Shown piece by piece: positions 60,230-64,000 of a DNA stretch of 64,000 nucleotides (positions within the stretch are counted from its first letter, which is position 1; the number at the start of each line of letters is the position of its first letter). The stretch is from positions 124,001 to 188,000 of the forward strand of contig CAWGHN010000003.1 of assembly GCA_963822435.1 (NCBI GenBank), in the 5' to 3' direction. A program made the position numbers and the translations under genes. The stretch is from JAUYQR01 sp963822435 (lineage in GTDB: Bacteria > Pseudomonadota > Alphaproteobacteria > Rhodobacterales > Rhodobacteraceae). A model generated the notes under the pieces. The model did no database searches. It was not told the DNA's origin and saw only the letters and a program-made list of their open reading frames with translations.

Positions 60230-61591
60230 TTACCGACGAGCGGGGGCTTTGGGCGCACCGGTCCGCTTGCGACCGCGCAGTTGCGACTTTTCGATCAGGC
60301 CTTCGTATTGGTGGGCCAGAAGGTGCGACTGGATCTGCTGGATGGTGTCCATCGTCACCGACACCACGATCAGCACCGAGGTGCCGCCGAAGTAGAACGG
60401 GATGCCGACGCGGCTGATCAGAACCTCGGGCAGCAGGCAGACGACCGCCAGATAGGCCGAGCCAAGCACGAGCACGCGGTTGACCACGTATTCCAGATAT
60501 TCCTCGGTTTTCTTGCCGGGGCGGATACCGGGAACAAAACCGTTCTGGTTTTTGAGGTTGTCGGCTACGTCATCCACCTTGAACGACACGTTCAGGGTAT
60601 AAAAGTAGCTGAAGAACACGATCATCGCGGCAAGAAACAACAGGTGCAGCGGCTGGCCGTACCCAAGGTTGGCGGCAAGCCACGACATCACGGGGTTGGT
60701 GGAACCGCCAGCAAAGGTGCTGACTGTGGTCGGCAGAAGCAGGATCGACGAGGCAAAGATCGCCGGGATCACGCCGGCCGGGTTCACCTTGATCGGCAGG
60801 TGCGAGGAGCCGGCGTCGTAGACCTTCATACCCACCTGGCGGCGGGGGTACTGGATGTTGATCTTGCGCAGGGCGCGCTCCATGAACACCACGAAGGTGA
60901 TGACCACGATGACCATCAGGATCACGCCAAGGATTACTGGGGTCGACAGCGCGCCCGAGCGGCCTTGCGCAAAGAACTGCGCCAAGGCAGCCGGGATTTC
61001 CGCAACGATACCAACGAAGATGATGAGCGAGATGCCGTTGCCGATGCCGCGGGCAGTGATCTGCTCGCCCAGCCACATCAGGAACATGGTGCCACCGACC
61101 AGCGTGATGACGCAGGAGGCGATGAAGAAGGGGCCCGGCGTATGGGCCAGACCGCCGGCCTGAAGGGACACGGCGATGCCGTAGCCCTGGAACAGGGCCA
61201 GCGCGACGGTGCCGTAGCGGGTATACTGGTTCAGCTTTTTGCGGCCCTGTTCGCCTTCCTTGCGGAGGTTCTTCCAGGGTTCGTACATGGTGCCCAGAAG
61301 CTGCACGATGATCGAGGCCGAGATGTAGGGCATGATGCCAAGCGCGAATATGCCCATCCGGCTGATTGCGCCGCCGGTGAACAGGTTGAGCATGCCGCCC
61401 AGCCCCTGCCCCGCCTGCGCCATGAACTCGCGCAAGGCCTGCCCGTCGATGCCCGGAACGGGAATATAGGTGCCAAGCCGGTAGACGATCAGAAGGCCGA
61501 TGGTGAAGAAGATCCGCTGGCGCAGGTCGGTCGCCTTGCCAAACGCCCCCCAGCTGAGGTTAGCGGCCATCTGTTCTGCGGCTGATGCCAT
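60230..61591 (-). CDS. secY: Preprotein translocase subunit SecY
   Basis: The 453-residue core of the SecYEG channel has ten spans. Family signatures are VYRLGTYIPVPGIDGQALRE near the first span and LTLVGGTMFLMWLGEQITAR in the middle, plus the cytoplasmic loop GYGQPLHLLFLAAMIVFFSY. It sits between rplO and adk as usual in the spc operon. Start MASAAEQMAANLSWGAFGKA is typical of alphaproteobacteria. Confidence 0.98.
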   Translation of the reverse strand: MASAAEQMAANLSWGAFGKATDLRQRIFFTIGLLIVYRLGTYIPVPGIDGQALREFMAQAGQGLGGMLNLFTGGAISRMGIFALGIMPYISASIIVQLLGTMYEPWKNLRKEGEQGRKKLNQYTRYGTVALALFQGYGIAVSLQAGGLAHTPGPFFIASCVITLVGGTMFLMWLGEQITARGIGNGISLIIFVGIVAEIPAALAQFFAQGRSGALSTPVILGVILMVIVVITFVVFMERALRKINIQYPRRQVGMKVYDAGSSHLPIKVNPAGVIPAIFASSILLLPTTVSTFAGGSTNPVMSWLAANLGYGQPLHLLFLAAMIVFFSYFYTLNVSFKVDDVADNLKNQNGFVPGIRPGKKTEEYLEYVVNRVLVLGSAYLAVVCLLPEVLISRVGIPFYFGGTSVLIVVSVTMDTIQQIQSHLLAHQYEGLIEKSQLRGRKRTGAPKAPARR

Positions 61592-61694
61592 GTCCGGTCT
61601 CTTTCATGCGCAGCGCCGCCAAACCGTTCTCCGGTCGGCGGCGCGGGAAAACTTAGGCGTTGATGTAAGCGACCTCGGGGCCGCTCACAACACC

Positions 61695-62192
61695 TTATTG
61701 AGCTTTGCGCTTCGACTTTCCGAACGGCTCGAGGGTCGGAGCGACCGTCAGGGTGCCGCCTGCCGCGGCAACAGCCTCGACCGCCGCCGCCGAAGCGCCG
61801 GTGACGACGAGGGTGACCTTGGTCGTGATCGCGCCCTTGTTCAGGATGCGGATGCCGTCACGCTTGGCCGTGGTGAGGCCAGCAGCGATCAGCACGTCCT
61901 CGGTGATTTCGGCCTTGGCATCCAGCTTGCCGAGGCCGATGAATTTCTCGATCAGGCCCAGGTTGATGACGGCGTATTCCTTGCGGTTCGGCTTGTTGAA
62001 GCCGCGCTTCGGCAGGCGCCGATACAGCGGCATCTGGCCGCCTTCGTAGCCGCCGATGGCGACGCCCGAACGGGATTTCTGACCCTTGATACCACGGCCA
62101 GCGGTCTTGCCCTTGCCCGAACCGGGGCCACGGGCCACACGCTTTTGCTTTTTGGCAGCGCCGGGGTTGTCGGCGAGTTCATGCAGTTTCAT
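61695..62192 (-). CDS. rplO: 50S ribosomal protein L15
   Basis: The 165-residue protein starts MKLHELADNPGAAKKQKRVA and has the GSGKGKTAGRGIKGQKSRSG glycine-rich loop and GGYEGGQMPLYRRLPKRGFN. It is slightly longer than E. coli L15, as in relatives. Start 62192 was chosen from the family N-terminus. Unlike in most bacteria, rpmD is not directly upstream: a GFA gene and an opposite-strand MAPEG gene separate them, so rplO needs its own promoter in the 223-nt region that also holds palindromic element B. Confidence 0.97.
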   Translation of the reverse strand: MKLHELADNPGAAKKQKRVARGPGSGKGKTAGRGIKGQKSRSGVAIGGYEGGQMPLYRRLPKRGFNKPNRKEYAVINLGLIEKFIGLGKLDAKAEITEDVLIAAGLTTAKRDGIRILNKGAITTKVTLVVTGASAAAVEAVAAAGGTLTVAPTLEPFGKSKRKAQ

Positions 62193-62330
62193 GTCGCAAT
62201 CTCCTTTGCCGGAGGGCCCCTGCCTGCGACGGACGGGGGCAACGCGGCGTTTCTTGTTGATTCTCGTGGCCGATAGCGGACCACCGCGGGGCATTACCTC
62301 AGCCTGCACGCGATGGCAAGGGGAACGGGC

Positions 62331-62402
62331 GTCCCACCGTGGGACACCCTACCGAAGTTATATATTTCAATGGCTTGAGAGCCACACTAAGACTTTGTTA
62401 AC
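62331..62402 (+). repeat. Composite palindromic element, copy B
   Basis: GTCCCAC-C-GTGGGAC (62331-62345) is followed by an AT-rich stretch, ATTTCAATGGCTTG (box end at 62377), then CTTTGTTAAC to 62402. The central box and both spacings match copy A almost exactly. It lies between rplO (start 62192) and the GFA gene stop (62416), in the only place where an internal promoter for rplO could be. Confidence 0.85.
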
Positions 62403-62415
62403 CCGCCCGAACCCG

Positions 62416-62856
62416 TCAGTGAGCGGCGGGCCACACAAACTCAGGCCGCAGGCTGTCATAGACCGGGCGACCGTCGTGCGGCTTTTCGTAGCCTTTGGTT
62501 TCATCCCAGAAGGCGTGGTAGGTGGCCTTTGGGAACGTGGCGTCGTCGTAGCCCATGACATTCGGCACGGCGACGCGGATGCGGTGCTGCTTGTCATCCA
62601 GCATCAGGACCGCGCCGCAATCGGCGCAAAGGCAGATTTCCAGCGGGCCGTCCGGATTTTGCGCGTTGAACGGCACGCGCTTGATCTTTTCGGGGTGATC
62701 GACGCTGACATCACCGTGGTTGAAGAAGGCGACATGGGTGTGCTGCTGCCCGGTGACGGATTTGCAGACGTTGCAGTGACATTCATGGTTGTCGATGGGT
62801 TCGGCGGCGGCTGTGACATGCACATGCGCGCAGCCCCCCGCGTAGGTCGCGGCCAT
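62416..62856 (-). CDS. GFA/CENP-V-fold zinc protein
   Basis: The 146-residue protein starts MAATYAGGCAHVHVTAAAEP and has cysteine pairs GGC, ECHCNVC and CLCADCG, the zinc sites of the GFA (glutathione-dependent formaldehyde-activating) fold. The NHECHCNVCKSVTGQQHTHV block is close to the family consensus. Real glutathione-formaldehyde activity is not established for most members. GGGAGG precedes ATG 62856. It sits inside the spc operon region, same strand, upstream of rplO. Confidence 0.85.
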   Translation of the reverse strand: MAATYAGGCAHVHVTAAAEPIDNHECHCNVCKSVTGQQHTHVAFFNHGDVSVDHPEKIKRVPFNAQNPDGPLEICLCADCGAVLMLDDKQHRIRVAVPNVMGYDDATFPKATYHAFWDETKGYEKPHDGRPVYDSLRPEFVWPAAH

Positions 62857-63006
62857 TTTCAATCCTCCCTGGCGACTCCTGTCCGTGGCGGACAGCCGAG
62901 TCGCGGCAAAGCGTAGCATTGAACGGCGGGATCGCGAAATTTCCCCAGATGATTGACAGCCGGCCAAGCGTGCAGGACGCTTGACGCAGCCATGCGGGAG
63001 AAGACG

Positions 63007-63471
63007 ATGGGAGAGTGGCACACCGGGAACCCGGTTTTCGTGACCTATGTGATCGCGGCGGCGCTGACCGTTCTGAAGGTGATGGGTCAGGGCTGGATGA
63101 CGGTTTACCGGATGACGCGGATCGGCGGCGGCTATGCGGCGCCCGAGGATCTGCGACCGGGGTTGATCAACAAGGCGCCCGATCCGTCGCAACTGGAGGT
63201 GAACGATTACGTCGACCGGTCACGCCGGATGCACCGCAACGATCTGGAGAACATTCCGGCGTTCTGGGCAGCGGGGCTGGTCTTTGTGGCCGTGGCCCCG
63301 CCGCTGTGGCTGGCGCAGGGGCTTATGTATGGGTTTGTGGCAGCGCGGGCGGCCCATGCGGCGGCCTACGCGACAGCGCAGTCGCACGAGGTGCGGGCGA
63401 CATTTTACACGGTGGGGTCGCTGATCGTGATGGCGATGGCGATTTATGCGCTGGCGGCGGTGGTGCAATGA
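63007..63471 (+). CDS. MAPEG-family membrane protein
   Basis: The 154-residue protein has four hydrophobic stretches (residues 10-32, 78-98, 102-120 and 130-152) and the MAPEG-type loop with RRMHRNDLENIPAFWAAG near residue 72, close to the glutathione-binding ERxxxNxxE pattern. Members act in glutathione or eicosanoid-type lipid metabolism. ATG 63007 has GGGAG upstream. It is encoded on the strand opposite to the ribosomal genes that flank it. Confidence 0.85.
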   Translation: MGEWHTGNPVFVTYVIAAALTVLKVMGQGWMTVYRMTRIGGGYAAPEDLRPGLINKAPDPSQLEVNDYVDRSRRMHRNDLENIPAFWAAGLVFVAVAPPLWLAQGLMYGFVAARAAHAAAYATAQSHEVRATFYTVGSLIVMAMAIYALAAVVQ

Positions 63472-63475
63472 ACAA

Positions 63476-63499
63476 CGCCCCCGCGGTTCCGCGAGGGCG
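63476..63499. terminator. Bidirectional terminator between MAPEG gene and rpmD
   Basis: CGCCCCCGCGG-TT-CCGCGAGGGCG forms a stem of 11 bp with one mismatch. On the plus strand TCTTT follows, ending the MAPEG transcript; on the minus strand CGTTGTT follows, possibly ending the rpsE-rpmD transcript. Confidence 0.75.
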
Positions 63500-63531
63500 T
63501 CTTTAAGATCACGTCAGCCCAGAGGCCGGAG

Positions 63532-63729
63532 TTAGCCGCGCTCTTCGATGATCTGCACGAGGTGGCTGATCTTGTTGACCATGCCGCGCACGGAAGGCGT
63601 GTCTTCCAACTCGCGGGTGCGGTTCATCTTGTTCAGGCCAAGACCCTTGAGGGTGGCGGTCTGGATTGCCGGGCGGCGGGCGGCGGAAGCCACCTGCTTG
63701 ACCACGATGGTTTTCTTTCCGTCTGCCAT
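63532..63729 (-). CDS. rpmD: 50S ribosomal protein L30
   Basis: The 65-residue protein reads MADGKKTIVVKQVASAARRP and later TLKGLGLNKMNRTRELEDTP, the L30 signature, with GMVNKISHLVQIIEERG at the end. Start 63729 is used; two extra codons are possible upstream. Only 2 nt separate it from the rpsE stop, so they are co-translated. A terminator follows before rplO can be reached. Confidence 0.97.
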   Translation of the reverse strand: MADGKKTIVVKQVASAARRPAIQTATLKGLGLNKMNRTRELEDTPSVRGMVNKISHLVQIIEERG

Positions 63730-63731
63730 GA

Positions 63732-64000
63732 TCAAGCCTCCACGACTTCTGCTTCGGGCTTCTTCAGGATCTCGGCCACTTTCTTGCCGCGGCGTGCCGC
63801 GACCTGACGAGGGCTGGTTTCCTTTTTCAGACCGTCAATGGTGGCCCGAATCATGTTGTAGGGGTTCGAGGAACCGATCGCCTTGGCGACCACGTCCTGA
63901 AGGCCCAGCATTTCGAAGACAGCGCGCATCGGGCCGCCGGCGATGATGCCGGTACCTGCAACAGCGGTGCGCATCACGACCTTGCCAGCGCCGTGGCGGC
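63732..64000 (-). CDS. rpsE: 30S ribosomal protein S5, C-terminal part
   Basis: The frame continues past the window edge. The visible C-terminal 88 residues read RHGAGKVVMRTAVAGTGIIA and later GLQDVVAKAIGSSNPYNMIRA, the S5 fold. The beginning of the gene lies beyond base 64000. S5 is a 30S proofreading protein. The stop is 2 nt from the rpmD start. Confidence 0.97.
   Translation of the reverse strand, partial: RHGAGKVVMRTAVAGTGIIAGGPMRAVFEMLGLQDVVAKAIGSSNPYNMIRATIDGLKKETSPRQVAARRGKKVAEILKKPEAEVVEA

Noticed and set aside
59831..61585. 584-codon open frame on the plus strand
   Set aside because: It is antisense to secY and adk, with histidine/aspartate-rich shadow composition.
1..64000. CRISPR arrays, insertion sequences, prophage or integrase genes
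   Set aside because: No regularly spaced repeats, transposase motifs or phage structural genes were seen in any frame.

Overview
The window is a high-GC chromosomal segment from an alphaproteobacterium, most likely a member of the Rhodobacteraceae (Rhodobacterales). Supporting signs are a complete beta-hydroxyaspartate cycle cluster, a bzt/aap-type amino acid transporter, an ATP12 assembly chaperone gene, DUF1127 and DUF3833 proteins, and the protein sequences generally. A BciB-type vinyl reductase gene hints at bacteriochlorophyll synthesis, but no other photosynthesis gene is in view.

Layout. 0-6 kb: the end of an NCS2 nucleobase permease, a cold-shock protein, the bciB candidate, a potassium channel with a C-terminal zinc ribbon, an orphan pair of glycerol-type ABC permeases, and a GAPDH. 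6-11.3 kb: bhcDCBA with divergent bhcR, which together convert glyoxylate and glycine to oxaloacetate. 11.3-17.1 kb: a decayed 5-oxoprolinase gene, then a likely surface-polysaccharide group (SGNH esterase-like protein and two glycosyltransferases). 17.3-19 kb: a Crp/Fnr regulator, a DUF1127 protein and a possible small-RNA region. 19-30.8 kb: a sugar-acid island with two LacI regulators, idonate/gluconate dehydrogenases, gluconokinase, a decayed lactonase, a ribose-type ABC importer and five LacI-type operators. 30.8-31.7 kb: a gene-free stretch and tRNA-Arg(ACG).

31.7-46 kb: a histidine kinase, a flavin disulfide reductase with a TVP38 membrane protein, rpmH-rnpA-yidD facing yidC-MOSC-engB, an EAL phosphodiesterase, argB, a sterol-desaturase-like protein, an Fe-S protein and sixA. 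46-55.4 kb: a small basic protein, bztABCD, ATP12, rluC, crcB and rarA. 55.5-56.8 kb: a luxR-luxI quorum-sensing pair. 56.9-64 kb: the end of the ribosomal superoperon (rpsE-rpmD, rplO-secY-adk-rpsM-rpsK-rpoA-rplQ), interrupted between rpmD and rplO by a GFA-fold gene and an opposite-strand MAPEG gene.

The most interesting unexplained signal is a composite non-coding element of about 75 bp present three times (3112-3186, 46243-46316, 62331-62402). It has a perfect GTCCCAC-C-GTGGGAC palindrome, a conserved central box and a GTTAAC box at nearly fixed spacing. Base composition also changes strand preference abruptly near 45.0 kb, and the sugar-acid island has the opposite preference to its flanks.
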